Positions 1 to 11,667 of a DNA stretch of 64,000 bases are shown in pieces. The DNA comes from Xestospongia bergquistia (taxonomy: Eukaryota; Porifera; Demospongiae; Haplosclerida; Petrosiidae). A program made the position numbers and the translations under genes. Positions within the stretch are counted from its first letter, which is position 1, and each line of letters starts with the position of its first letter. The notes beneath the pieces were generated by a model that saw nothing but the letters and a program-made list of their open reading frames with translations, was not told the origin of the DNA and searched no databases. The stretch covers positions 6,185,001 to 6,249,000 of the forward strand of contig OZ014411.1 in the NCBI GenBank assembly GCA_963965975.1. Direction: 5' to 3'.

Positions 1-1069
1 ATTACCCCTAATGCTAGTAACTGTATCCTTAACATTGAAGAATGGCTATCCCATATTTATAAACATCAATGCTTTTGTATTACCATATTGTATATGCAAT
101 TTCCATTAGTTTTTTTTTATAATTTTTGCCAAAAGACAAAAATTAAGCCTAAATTTCTAACATGAATTATTGTTTTTAAAAAAATTATATGTTGTATTCA
201 AATATCATAAATGTTATAAACTTAGCATACTGCTACCTCACTGCCAACGTAAAAACCAGAACACAGTTGGTACATAGCATCAGATTCTTAATAAATTATA
301 AAACTTGAGGTCTTGGTTTAATGATTTTGTCATTGGACATTGATCTTTGAGTGTGTCGAGTACCAGGAAGACTTATCCAATACTCTCTTATAAAAGCTCG
401 CAGTATTCAAATATCATAGTCACAGAGCATACTGCTACCTCACAGCTAATGCCAAAACTAGAACACTGTTGGTACAAAACAACAGGTTGTTGAAACAAAG
501 CAAAACATTTATTAAATCTGATCTCATAACAATAAAGCTAGAGATGAGAAGACTAATAGTTAAATGTTTATATGCAATGAAGATCTTGTTAAACAATCTT
601 TATAATAGCTTTATCTATTATTCAATGGCACACTTCCACAATGCCACTAAGGTGAATTTCTACATGTCTAGTGAAATCAATTTGACATAGTGTGTAAGAC
701 AGCTATTTGATGAGTGTCTACATATCTAGTAGAGCTTTTTGTGCAAATTTAGCAATCGAACTGCACAGATAATTTGACTTCTCTTTATAAGCAATACAGA
801 CATTATGCATATATATGGGATTAGTACCAGATGGCTATGCAACACCCTTGGTATAAAGAGTTGTTACTTGACCTTTAATGATTTTATCAATAAATGTATC
901 AAAAATAATAGAGTGAAAGTTGTTAACCACTTGTTGGTTGTAGATAGTCTCAGAATGATGTGGATGACTCAATGGATGTTTTTCTATTGTGTAACAACCA
1001 ATGAATAATTGAATATTATGACTTTACTATGAGCACTTTGAACTTGACATGACTGATCAAAGCTTCTAA
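1..1069. other. Intergenic AT-rich DNA
   Basis: No convincing gene is visible. Short open frames here lack splice context, recognisable motifs or conserved character. The last ~70 bases (about 1,000-1,069) match the downstream flank of the GIY-YIG-like gene units (compare 20,430-20,510 and 24,130-24,215), so this stretch is the outer edge of that duplicated block, interrupted by the hAT element that follows. Confidence 0.6.
195..476. repeat. Imperfect direct repeat pair, ~70-80 bp
   Basis: Segments at about 195-274 and 404-476 share the order TATTCAAATATCAT, then GCATACTGCTACCTCAC, then AGAACAC..GTTGGTACA, with small indels between the blocks. They are direct repeats about 205 bp apart. Their origin is unknown; a decayed tandem duplication is the simplest reading. 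Confidence 0.6.
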
Positions 1070-3802
1070 GTTCTCAAGGGCGTAGGAAGATGAAAATGAC
1101 TAGGGGGGCCCAAGACCAAGCTAATCTCAGAGTAGCTAGCTATTTGAGAAGTTCTTAAGAGTGCACTTTAGAGACAGATAAAAATACAACAAAATCAAAA
1201 GTTACCAAAGTAATGCTTTCTACGACTATTCACAGACACAAAATCTCTAGCTATTTCATATAAATCAAGTGAGTCTGTTAAGTCTTGGTGAATATAAAAA
1301 GAGATTATTTAACCTAGAACTTGTCATAGTGTTTCTCAAGAATGTCTTCAAGCGGCAAAGTGAAGAGAATGAGCGCTCAGCTGTAGATGTAGTTACCGGA
1401 AATGTCAAGTATAGCTTCATAAGTTTGTCAACTTCCAGGAGCATTCCTTTATATACATGGCTTTCATTCATAGCTTGGACAATAGTACAAATGTTGATAA
1501 CTTTATTTACACTCTAAGAACTTGTCTTGATGACATCTGGGAGCATAGATAACTGTATCTTTAGCCTTTCTATGTGAAAGTCCAGCTTTAGATATGTTTC
1601 CAACTCCCACTGATTGATGATTGGTTGCTTTCATTGACATATTCAATGAGACTTGTTTCAATATTGTTGATGATCCTCATGTCTTCTTGGATAAACCTCC
1701 TTTCGACCTCACCAGCCGCTAGTTCACACACTTCAAAATACATATGACGATGTCTATCTCTTGGAGTTTTGTATGCATGAGGACTTGAACCATCATCAAA
1801 TTGCTTAGGCCTCTTCCTTTGACGGGAGAGAGTTGGTTGTGTCGTTAGACTGCCACTGTCAGATACTATGGCATTGTAAAAAGCATCAAACTTTGCTTCA
1901 CTTCTTAGGGACCGTAGATGCGCAGTAAAAAGCTCAGCACCATGAACTGCCTCTTGAACACTGATATCTGTTGCCTGTAAATTAATCGATAATTGCTCTG
2001 CAGATGAGAATATTAAGTTTGAGGCCAAAAAACATATCAAAATCTTCCATTTTTAGGGCCATTCCACTGGCCTTAGCCGCATATTCATCATGCCCGTGAC
2101 TGATTTCCTCTAATGCACTCTGAATAATGCTATAGTTCCTCAATATGCTTGCGATTGATGTATGCCGCACTGTCCATCGTGTTGGACACAACATTCTCAA
2201 ATTCGGTGTCACCTCACCTGTGTTTATACTCACTTCCTTTCTTAAGCTGTTAAACAAGGTAAGCCTCTTAGGGGAGAACTTGAATAGTTGTGCTAGGTCA
2301 TAAATGAAACTCATGACATCTCTTATCAGCTCACAATTGTTTGTTACATCTTTAAGACAAAGATTCAAACTATGCGTCAGACAATGAACATAGAGTGCCT
2401 GAGGAACTTCCTTTTTAAAGAGTGCCTGAACTCCTTTTCTAATGCCACTCATGTTGGCTGCCCCGTCATAGGCCTGCCCTCAACATTGATTGATTGGCAG
2501 TGAACACCTGATTAAGATATCTTTCTCCGCTTGAAAAATAGTTTCTGCCAGAGTGTTTGGCAGTTGAAGAAGGCGTTGTAATTGTGTGTTCATTAATACA
2601 ATAGCAGTTGTCTACCCACCTTACTGAGACTGACATTTGTTCATTATGAGCTATATCTGTAGCTTCATCTACAATTATTGAATACCGTAAAGAAGTACAA
2701 ACTTCAGCTAAAATTTTGCGCAAAACACACTGGCCCATAGAAGTGATTACTTCATTTATAATTTCTGGAGAAATGTACTGCTTTTTCTCTAGCCAAGAAA
2801 TCATCTCTGGGCTATCCTTTGCCTGCAGTAGAAGTAGCTGATAGAGATTACCACTAAAAGCTTCTACATCCTCTTTATGGCCACGAAAAGGTAGTCCTTG
2901 CCTTGCAAGAAACTGAACAGCATGGAGAAGTTTAATGAGCATTAATTGATGGTGCTTTTGGTCACTGCTGAGCTGAGCATCTATGCCAACACATTTATTC
3001 TTAGCCGTTAGCTTTAGAATAGAATCTTTATGCATACTACTTGATTCATGTATTCGAACTGAGCTAAGAGCCTTCATCCAGTTTGAGAAGCCGCCATCAA
3101 CAAATGCTATCTGTTTATATTTAGTGTTCAGCAAGCCTTGCTCTTTAGCAGTTAGACAAGTCAAACAACATATTCTGTATTTTGAAGTACACACACTAAT
3201 CCAAGGATGTAGCTCATACCATCTACTTTGAATCATTCTTCAATGGGACTTTGCTTTAGATTCACTGTTATACAACATGGTCGTCTTTGATTGGCTTAGC
3301 TCCAGCAGATGATAAGGTATACTTACATTAGAACAACATTGGTACTCGCATGCATCAGCCTCTGCTTCATTGTCTGTGTCTGTGTGGTTATCGGACAAGT
3401 CTTGTTCTCTATCAACTGAATTAATTTCATCAGATTCTTCCGTATCATTGGAGATGAGAAAAAATTGATTAATTCTTCTCTGAAAGTCAGCCATACTCAC
3501 AATGTGGAATATCTAATTTAGCACAATGGCAAAATATTAAAATAGTGCTATTCCGCACATTAGTGCACACTGATGCTAAAACTGTAGATACGAGATGAGT
3601 ATGACTTTGCTGGCTGGTAAGCATAGCTAGGCGTTAACCTACGTACTTATTATTAGTTATAGATCCTTCATCTTGCTGTTAGTAATAGTTGCATGTCATT
3701 GTGTGTGAGTGCTGTACGTGACTAGGGCAAACCGCGACCAAAAAAGTGGGGGGGGGGGGGCCTGGCCCCTGTGGCCCCACCTGTTCCTATGCCCCTGGTT
3801 CT
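1070..3802 (-). mobile_element. hAT-like DNA transposon with terminal repeats and 5-bp target duplication
   Basis: The ends are visible. The left end at 1,075 starts CAAGGGCGTAGGAAGATG. The right end at 3,797, read on the minus strand, starts CAGGGGCATAGGAACAGG. GTTCT flanks both sides (1,070-1,074 and 3,798-3,802). Unoccupied paralogous sites occur at about 20,490-20,510 and 24,205-24,230, where the flanks run together as AAGTTCTATT; this fixes the junctions. The element is about 2.7 kb and encodes a broken transposase on the minus strand. A poly-G/C run lies just inside the right end (3,747-3,760). Most hAT elements make 8-bp duplications, so the 5-bp duplication is noteworthy. Confidence 0.85.
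1265..3500 (-). pseudogene. Broken hAT transposase, ZMYM1-like (TTF zinc finger, DUF4371, hAT dimerisation)
   Basis: Consecutive minus-strand open segments (3500-3240, 3236-2466, 2452-1982, 2040-1588, 1471-1265) together follow the layout of the ZMYM1-like/DUF4371 class of hAT transposases. First comes an acidic leader. Then a TTF-type zinc-finger region has the pattern W-x-C..C..C with a later W and H residues. The DUF4371 core includes the acidic motif IVDEATD. A region with HCLTHSLNL and CPTRWTVRH follows, and the end carries the hAT dimerisation motif (STAERSFSSL, LRNTM). The segments lie in different frames with stops between them, so no full-length protein is encoded. It sits inside the terminal repeats of the 1,075-3,797 element, which confirms it as that element's own gene. 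Confidence 0.85.
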
Positions 3803-4659
3803 ATTGCTTGAGAATCATCTTTGAGCAGTTCCATAGCTTCAGTCTTCAAAGTTAACAATAATAAAGTCTCTTACAACAACAGAAGCAACATCAAAATAAT
3901 TTTAGGACAATTTTTATTACTATTATATTCTTGTTGCAAAATTTTGGTGTTCTCTTAAGTATTATTGTATTATAAATAATTCTCTTATGCAACAAACAAG
4001 ACAGTTAGTTAGGATACAACAACATTTGATCACCAAAATTACAGTTAATTAAAATCATCAACTTTGCCCTCCTCCCAGACCTTATGTTGTTAGCAAGCAT
4101 TCCAACATTATCAATGTTTTAATTGTAATCTTCATTTGTAACACCTGTTCATACTACCAGTATGTTTTGTCAATGACAACTATCCCAGACATATGAAGAT
4201 AACTATTTTTATTTTTCATTGACAAGTATTCCATCATGATCAATGTTCTAATTGTAGTCTCCATTTATAACACCTGTTATTACTACCAATTTATTTTGTC
4301 AATGACAACTATCTCAGACATATGAAGATAACTAGAATAACGTTATAGCGTCTTCTTAATAGAGTATGCAACATTGTACTAACTGATAGATATATAAGAA
4401 CAGATGTTTCAAAACCTTTATCAAATACACTCAAACATTAATTCTAAAACAAAGAGTATACTATATCCATGTATTATAGTATTATATAATATTGTAATAT
4501 ACAAAACAAAACAATCTTAGAATTAATTTTGCACTTCTAACCTAGTAATAATGTCATTTATATGACTTCACTTTGCTAATATTTTAAAATATTTAGAACT
4601 AAGATCAAACTAATTTAAATCATTAACATTAACAATGTCGACAACTACAGTCAACAGTG
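3803..4659. other. Downstream flank of the first GIY-YIG-like unit
   Basis: No gene. The stretch matches the 3' flanks of other units in the array (for example 20,500-20,660 and 29,250-29,440). From about 4,057 it is nearly identical to the corresponding part of every 1.29-kb terminal-exon repeat. A shorter internal duplication is visible: the text CATTGTCAATGACAACTATC/CAGACATATGAAGATAACT style block occurs at about 4,170-4,210 and again at 4,295-4,335. Confidence 0.7.
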
Positions 4660-4957
4660 TCAGTTGTAGTATTTCAACATAGTAGTAGCTTGTGGATTAA
4701 GTTGTAGGTCAATCGTTTGTGCAGGTAAAGAAAATGGACGATTTGTTTGCCTCTGTAAAGTTACTTTGACTGGGACTCTAGCAGTGATTGTAATTTCTGC
4801 ATCTAACGTAATCTTTTCTTCCGTTTGTTGATGTTCTGGCTGAGGTAGCAAATTAATTTCAGCTGCTATTTCTACTTCTACAGAATTTTGTTGTATTTCT
4901 ATATCTGCTTCTTGTGATGGACACTCCAGAGGTAGAGGTAGAGACATACTGGTACAT
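4660..4957 (-). pseudogene. Orphan terminal exon of GIY-YIG-like gene, copy a of G1
   Basis: This 298-bp minus-strand segment is a near-perfect copy of exon 2 of G1 (7,236-7,533), with an intact reading frame, the same stop and a conserved splice acceptor (ATTTAG before ATGTACC). No first exon precedes it: upstream is ~380 bp of unrelated sequence shared by all orphan copies. It differs from the G1 exon by a Leu for Pro in the NL(L/P)PQPE motif. It may be a dead duplicate or an alternative 3' terminal exon reachable by splicing from the first exon at 7,582-8,183. Confidence 0.7.
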
Positions 4958-5946
4958 CTAAATATTTGATATATTCAATACTCTCTTATAAAACATAAAT
5001 CTTTTTGAGATTCCATTAGTCTGAATTCTCATTTCTCAGTGAAATAGAGTGAAATGGAAACCATTAACATCATTATGGAAACATAGAACATCCTGTCTAC
5101 TTTATGAACATGAACTTTAAGGATTGCTTGTACAAGAGAGCCAGAACTGTATGTTATTTTTAGCAGACAGTATTGTGTTGGTAGTACCTAATTTACATCA
5201 TTGTACAAAAAGCTTGATAGCTTTGTTAATAGCTTTGTTAGTATGTACACTCAGCTAGCCTGGCTGTCGTATAAAGTTCATATTATTTTCTTGTTTTGCC
5301 TGGTTTTGTTATCATCCTCTAAGCCGCGCCCTTTTACTTTAAAATCAACTTTGCCCTCCTCCCAGACCTTATTTTGTTGGCAAGCATTCCAACATTATCA
5401 ATGTTTTAATTGTAATCTTCATTTGTAACACCTGTTCATACTACCAGTATGTTTTGTCAATGACAACTATCCCAGACATATGAAGATAACTATTTTTATT
5501 TTTCATTGACAAGTATTCCATCATGATCAATGTTCTAATTGTAGTCTCCATTTATAACACCTGTTATTACTACCAATTTATTTTGTCAATGACAACTATC
5601 TCAGACATATGAAGATAACTAGAATAACGTTATAGCGTCTTCTTAATAGAGTATGCAACATTGTACTAACTGATAGATATATAAGAACAGATGTTTCAAA
5701 ACCTTTATCAAATACACTCAAACATTAATTCTAAAACAAAGAGTATACTATATCCATGTATTATAGTATTATATAATATTGTAATATACAAAACAAAACA
5801 ATCTTAGAATTAATTTTGCACTTCTAACCTAGTAATAATGTCATTTATATGACTTCACTTTGCTAATATTTTAAAATATTTAGAACTAAGATCAAACTAA
5901 TTTAAATCATTAACATTAACAATGTCGACAACTACAGTCAACAGTG

Positions 5947-6244
5947 TCAGTTGTAGTATTTCAACATAGTAGTAGCTTGTGGATTAAGTTGTAGGTCAAT
6001 CGTTTGTGCAGGTAAAGAAAATGGACGATTTGTTTGCCTCTGTAAAGTTACTTTGACTGGGACTCTAGCAGTGATTGTAATTTCTGCATCTAACGTAATC
6101 TTTTCTTCCGTTTGTTGATGTTCTGGCTGAGGTAGCAAATTAATTTCAGCTGCTATTTCTACTTCTACAGAATTTTGTTGTATTTCTATATCTGCTTCTT
6201 GTGATGGACACTCCAGAGGTAGAGGTAGAGACATACTGGTACAT
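5947..6244 (-). pseudogene. Orphan terminal exon of GIY-YIG-like gene, copy b of G1
   Basis: Second extra copy of the terminal exon, 1,287 bp from the first and with the same predicted translation. The frame, stop codon and acceptor AG are retained. It lies between copy a and the true second exon of G1. The reading frame entering at the acceptor is the same as in G1, so splicing from the G1 first exon would give a protein of the same length. Confidence 0.7.
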
Positions 6245-7235
6245 CTAAATATTTGATATATTCAATACTCTCTTATAAAACATAAATCTTTTTGAGATTC
6301 CATTAGTCTGAATTCTCATTTCTCAGTGAAATAGAGTGAAATGGAAACCATTAACATCATTATGGAAACATAGAACATCCTGTCTACTTTATGAACATGA
6401 ACTTTAAGGATTGCTTGTACAAGAGAGCCAGAACTGTATGTTATTTTTAGCAGACAGTATTGTGTTGGTAGTACCTAATTTACATCATTGTACAAAAAGC
6501 TTGATAGCTTTGTTAATAGCTTTGTTAGTATGTACACTCAGCTAGCCTGGCTGTCGTATAAAGTTCATATTATTTTCTTGTTTTGCCTGGTTTTGTTATC
6601 ATCCTCTAAGCCGCGCCCTTTTACTTTAAAATCAACTTTACCCTCCTCCCAGACCTTATTTTGTTAGCAAGCATTCCAACATTATCAATGTTTTAATTGT
6701 AATCTTCATTTGTAACACCTGTTCATACTACCAGTATGTTTTTTGTCAATGACAACTATCCCAGACATATGAAGATAACTATTTTTATTTTTCATTGACA
6801 AGTATTCCATCATGATCAATGTTCTAATTGTAGTCTCCATTTATAACACCTGTTATTACTACCAATTTATTTTGTCAATGACAACTATCTCAGACATATG
6901 AAGATAACTAGAATAACGTTATAGCGTCTTCTTAATAGAGTATGCAACATTGTACTAACTGATAGATATATAAGAACAAATGTTTCAAAACCTTTATCAA
7001 ATACACTCAAACATTAATTCTAAAACAAAGAGTATACTATATCCATGTATTATAGTATTATATAATATTGTAATATACAAAACAAAACAATCTTAGAATT
7101 AATTTTGCACTTCTAACCTAATAATAATGTCATTTATATGACTTCACTTTGCTAATATTTTAAAATATTTAGAACTAAGATCAAACTAATTTAAATCATT
7201 AACATTAACAATGTCGACAACTACAGTCAACAGTG

Positions 7236-8183
7236 TCAGTTGTAGTATTTCAACATAGTAGTAGCTTGTGGATTAAGTTGTAGGTCAATCGTTTGTGCAG
7301 GTAAAGAAAATGGACGATTTGTTTGCCTCTGTAAAGTTACTTTGACTGGGACTCTAGCAGTGATTGTAATTTCTGCATCTAACGTAATCTTTTCTTCCGT
7401 TTGTTGATGTTCTGGCTGAGGTGGCAAATTAATTTCAGCTGCTATTTCTACTTCTACAGAATTTTGTTGTATTTCTATATCTGCTTCTTGTGATGGACAC
7501 TCCAGAGGTAGAGGTAGAGACATACTGGTACATCTAAATATTTAATATATAATCTGTAAAGTTATGGTTTTATTAGCTTACCTTTCTTGTCCAAGGCAAA
7601 AAGTTACATACAGAGGATAGCCAATTGATTTACCATGATTCTTTTTACCAGGTGCTAGAGTTGGATTAGCTAATCTAATGTCTTTAACAATTGTACAATA
7701 ATGGCAGATTAACATTTCTTCTAATTTCAAAGCATACTCTTCCTGGTGGGAAAACTGAGCTGGTGTTATTGTCCTTGTTACTACTGTCAAGACTACTAGC
7801 CCATCTCGACCATGAGGACTTTTACTGTGGCTACCCCATCGAGATATTATTCCCTCTTTTTTCCATGTATCAGGATTCATTGGATCAAATTCTCTTCTAT
7901 TCTTTGCTTTATGAACATAGGTTTTACCAATATAGAACAGTTCTACTGCACGATTAGTTTGAGTTTCAATGTTACTAAACAGATCATTTATCACGTCAAG
8001 AATTGCTTTTTTGTGATTTTCTGGATCATTTGGAGACACTTTTCTTAAGTCTCGCATATATCCTGGATCACAGACATATTTTCTTTCTCCTCCTTCTCTT
8101 TGTATTTCATTACACAGCCAATCTAAAGTTTGAGCTCCTCTAGAAGTTGCAGATGAAGCCACACTCATCATGTCAGATGCCAT
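7236..8183 (-). CDS. GIY-YIG nuclease-like protein, G1 (two exons)
   Basis: Exon 1 is 7,582-8,183 and exon 2 is 7,236-7,533, joined over a 48-bp intron (donor AAAG/GTAAGC, acceptor TTTAG/ATG) in matching phase, giving about 299 residues. Seen in exon 1: FYIGKT at residues ~83-88, preceded by a short strand that could stand for the GIY half; R115-x3-H119 (RWGSH); E155 within YALKLEEML; and N173 (RLANPT). Order and spacing fit the Y/R/H/E/N set of GIY-YIG nucleases, which cut DNA using one metal ion. The classical GIY triplet is not literal, so this is a family inference. Exon 2 encodes an acidic, beta-rich tail of unknown role. No signal peptide or membrane segment is seen. The start was chosen at MASDMM because it is conserved in nearly all paralogues, with AACATGG context. 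Confidence 0.7.
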
Positions 8184-8744
8184 GTTTAGAAGTGAAGTAG
8201 CAGCACCTAGTTTACTGCATCAATGATATTGTAACGATTGTAGTGGTTATTTAAACTATGTGGATTGGGTGTTACCTGGGAGTATCCCACAATAGAATTC
8301 ATCCATTTATCATCTAATTATATATTAATTGCAGGGATGTACTCTACATAATAAATTAAGTTACAGTGGATAACAATTAAATAGTCTTGTACAGTACCCC
8401 TCCCAACATAACATAAGTGTATTACATCATAATGACTTCATATATAATTGACATTATCAAATCAAGAAAAATCAGATCAACAAGTGTAAAATCAACTCTT
8501 CAATCAAATCAACTCTGTATTTGACCCATCAAATTGGACTCATGGCACATTTCATGTATAGCTTCAACAATACAAACCACTTTTTCAATGGATAGGCGTG
8601 GTTTATTGTAAATATATTTATTATTCACGCAAACTGAGACAATATCTTAAAATTATAAGTTATAAAATTGAATTGCAAATCAATCAATTACTGTTATGTT
8701 AGACATGTAATCTCTTTAGTATAAGGGTTTCTGATAATATTATG
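8184..8744 (-). promoter_or_regulatory. 5' flank of G1 with probable 5'UTR intron
   Basis: This block is conserved upstream of G1-G4 and in part of G6 and G8. On the minus strand it contains CCCAG/GTAACA (8,276/8,275) and GATGCAG/TAAAC (8,215/8,214), which would make a 61-bp intron in the 5' untranslated region. The CCCAG/GTA donor is also retained upstream of the divergent G5 (about 23,330). Beyond 8,500 I see AT-rich sequence only. The start of transcription cannot be placed. Confidence 0.5.
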
Positions 8745-8915
8745 TCATGAAGTTATAATTAATGTTAAAAGAGTTTGAGGAAATGACTTTGGCATTTTGA
8801 GTAAGCTTTTTGACAGATGACCCAAAAGATTGAGGTGAGAGAGGGAAACAATCAAAAAATTGTTTCTTTAGATGGCGTAGAAGTGAAAAGGTGCTATTAC
8901 ACAGCTTTCTATAAG
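8745..8915 (-). mobile_element. Truncated LINE fragment at higher-order repeat edge
   Basis: Identical to the start of the longer LINE fragment at 19,567-19,900. It is cut at 8,915, where it joins a piece of the terminal exon through a few T residues. It marks the breakpoint of the 5.42-kb duplication; see 19,585-19,902 for the protein evidence. Confidence 0.7.
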
Positions 8916-8919
8916 TTTT

Positions 8920-9093
8920 GTGATAGTAATTTCTGCATCTAACGTAATCTTTTCTTCCGTTTGTTGATGTTCTGGCTGAGGTAGCAAATTAATTTCAGCT
9001 GCTATTTCTACTTCTACAGAATTTTGTTGTATTTCTATATCTGCTTCTTGTGATGGACACTCCAGAGGTAGAGGTAGAGACATACTGGTACAT
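8920..9093 (-). pseudogene. 5' fragment of GIY-YIG-like terminal exon
   Basis: The fragment keeps the acceptor and roughly the first 55 codons of exon 2 (through DAEIT). It then fuses to LINE sequence at 8,916-8,919 and reads out of frame to a stop at 8,868. It arose at the duplication breakpoint and is not expected to encode a functional tail. Confidence 0.8.
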
Positions 9094-10082
9094 CTAAATA
9101 TTTGATATATTCAATACTCTCTTATAAAACATAAATCTTTTTGAGATTCCATTAGTCTGAATTCTCATTTCTCAGTGAAATAGAGTGAAATGGAAACCAT
9201 TAACATCATTATGGAAACATAGAACATCCTGTCTACTTTATGAACATGAACTTTAAGGATTGCTTGTACAAGAGAGCCAGAACTGTATGTTATTTTTAGC
9301 AGACAGTATTGTGTTGGTAGTACCTAATTTACATCATTGTACAAAAAGCTTGATAGCTTTGTTAATAGCTTTGTTAGTATGTACACTCAGCTAGCCTGGC
9401 TGTCGTATAAAGTTCATATTATTTTCTTGTTTTGCCTGGTTTTGTTATCATCCTCTAAGCCGCGCCCTTTTACTTTAAAATCAACTTTACCCTCCTCCCA
9501 GACCTTATTTTGTTAGCAAGCATTCCAACATTATCAATGTTTTAATTGTAATCTTCATTTGTAACACCTGTTCATACTACCAGTATGTTTTGTCAATGAC
9601 AACTATCCCAGACATATGAAGATAACTATTTTTATTTTTCATTGACAAGTATTCCATCATGATCAATGTTCTAATTGTAGTCTCCATTTATAACACCTGT
9701 TATTACTACCAATTTATTTTGTCAATGACAACTATCTCAGACATATGAAGATAACTAGAATAACGTTATAGCGTCTTCTTAATAGAGTATGCAACATTGT
9801 ACTAACTGATAGATATATAAGAACAAATGTTTCAAAACCTTTATCAAATACACTCAAACATTAATTCTAAAACAAAGAGTATACTATATCCATGTATTAT
9901 AGTATTATATAATATTGTAATATACAAAACAAAACAATCTTAGAATTAATTTTGCACTTCTAACCTAGTAATAATGTCATTTATATGACTTCACTTTGCT
10001 AATATTTTAAAATATTTAGAACTAAGATCAAACTAATTTAAATCATTAACATTAACAATGTCGACAACTACAGTCAACAGTG

Positions 10083-10380
10083 TCAGTTGTAGTATTTCAA
10101 CATAGTAGTAGCTTGTGGATTAAGTTGTAGGTCAATCGTTTGTGCAGGTAAAGAAAATGGACGATTTGTTTGCCTCTGTAAAGTTACTTTGACTGGGACT
10201 CTAGCAGTGATTGTAATTTCTGCATCTAACGTAATCTTTTCTTCCGTTTGTTGATGTTCTGGCTGAGGTAGCAAATTAATTTCAGCTGCTATTTCTACTT
10301 CTACAGAATTTTGTTGTATTTCTATATCTGCTTCTTGTGATGGACACTCCAGAGGTAGAGGTAGAGACATACTGGTACAT
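10083..10380 (-). pseudogene. Orphan terminal exon, copy a of G2
   Basis: Same 298-bp exon as 4,660-4,957, shifted by 5,423 bp, with intact frame, stop and acceptor but no adjacent first exon. Confidence 0.7.
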
Positions 10381-11369
10381 CTAAATATTTGATATATTCA
10401 ATACTCTCTTATAAAACATAAATCTTTTTGAGATTCCATTAGTCTGAATTCTCATTTCTCAGTGAAATAGAGTGAAATGGAAACCATTAACATCATTATG
10501 GAAACATAGAACATCCTGTCTACTTTATGAACATGAACTTTAAGGATTGCTTGTACAAGAGAGCCAGAACTGTATGTTATTTTTAGCAGACAGTATTGTG
10601 TTGGTAGTACCTAATTTACATCATTGTACAAAAAGCTTGATAGCTTTGTTAATAGCTTTGTTAGTATGTACACTCAGCTAGCCTGGCTGTCGTATAAAGT
10701 TCATATTATTTTCTTGTTTTGCCTGGTTTTGTTATCATCCTCTAAGCCGCGCCCTTTTACTTTAAAATCAACTTTGCCCTCCTCCCAGACCTTATTTTGT
10801 TGGCAAGCATTCCAACATTATCAATGTTTTAATTGTAATCTTCATTTGTAACACCTGTTCATACTACCAGTATGTTTTGTCAATGACAACTATCCCAGAC
10901 ATATGAAGATAACTATTTTTATTTTTCATTGACAAGTATTCCATCATGATCAATGTTCTAATTGTAGTCTCCATTTATAACACCTGTTATTACTACCAAT
11001 TTATTTTGTCAATGACAACTATCTCAGACATATGAAGATAACTAGAATAACGTTATAGCGTCTTCTTAATAGAGTATGCAACATTGTACTAACTGATAGA
11101 TATATAAGAACAGATGTTTCAAAACCTTTATCAAATACACTCAAACATTAATTCTAAAACAAAGAGTATACTATATCCATGTATTATAGTATTATATAAT
11201 ATTGTAATATACAAAACAAAACAATCTTAGAATTAATTTTGCACTTCTAACCTAGTAATAATGTCATTTATATGACTTCACTTTGCTAATATTTTAAAAT
11301 ATTTAGAACTAAGATCAAACTAATTTAAATCATTAACATTAACAATGTCGACAACTACAGTCAACAGTG

Positions 11370-11667
11370 TCAGTTGTAGTATTTCAACATAGTAGTAGCT
11401 TGTGGATTAAGTTGTAGGTCAATCGTTTGTGCAGGTAAAGAAAATGGACGATTTGTTTGCCTCTGTAAAGTTACTTTGACTGGGACTCTAGCAGTGATTG
11501 TAATTTCTGCATCTAACGTAATCTTTTCTTCCGTTTGTTGATGTTCTGGCTGAGGTAGCAAATTAATTTCAGCTGCTATTTCTACTTCTACAGAATTTTG
11601 TTGTATTTCTATATCTGCTTCTTGTGATGGACACTCCAGAGGTAGAGGTAGAGACATACTGGTACAT
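11370..11667 (-). pseudogene. Orphan terminal exon, copy b of G2
   Basis: Same exon as 5,947-6,244, shifted by 5,423 bp. Intact frame and acceptor; the only nearby first exon is the one at 13,005-13,606, beyond the true second exon. Confidence 0.7.

Larger units (their letters stand above)
4057..8915. repeat. Higher-order repeat, copy 1
   Basis: First copy of a 5.42-kb block that recurs at 8,916-14,338 and 14,339-19,760 with almost no differences. It holds three ~1,287-bp subrepeats, each ending in a terminal-exon copy (4,660, 5,947, 7,236). The single first exon, its 5' flank and a LINE fragment follow. Unlike the later copies it starts in ancestral flank instead of a terminal-exon fragment, which marks it as the outer, left-hand copy. 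Confidence 0.85.

Noticed and set aside
5201..5428. Plus-strand 75-codon frame with a hydrophobic stretch (again at 10,624-10,851)
   Set aside because: It spans the joint between two subrepeats, is broken by single-base changes in the sister copies, and has no splice or start context.
7691..8048. Plus-strand open frames opposite exon 1 of G1 (also at 13,114-13,471, 18,536-18,893, 21,380-21,616, 28,816-29,019 and 30,219-30,455)
   Set aside because: They are antisense shadows of the conserved GIY-YIG-like exon; the conservation follows the minus-strand codons and motifs.
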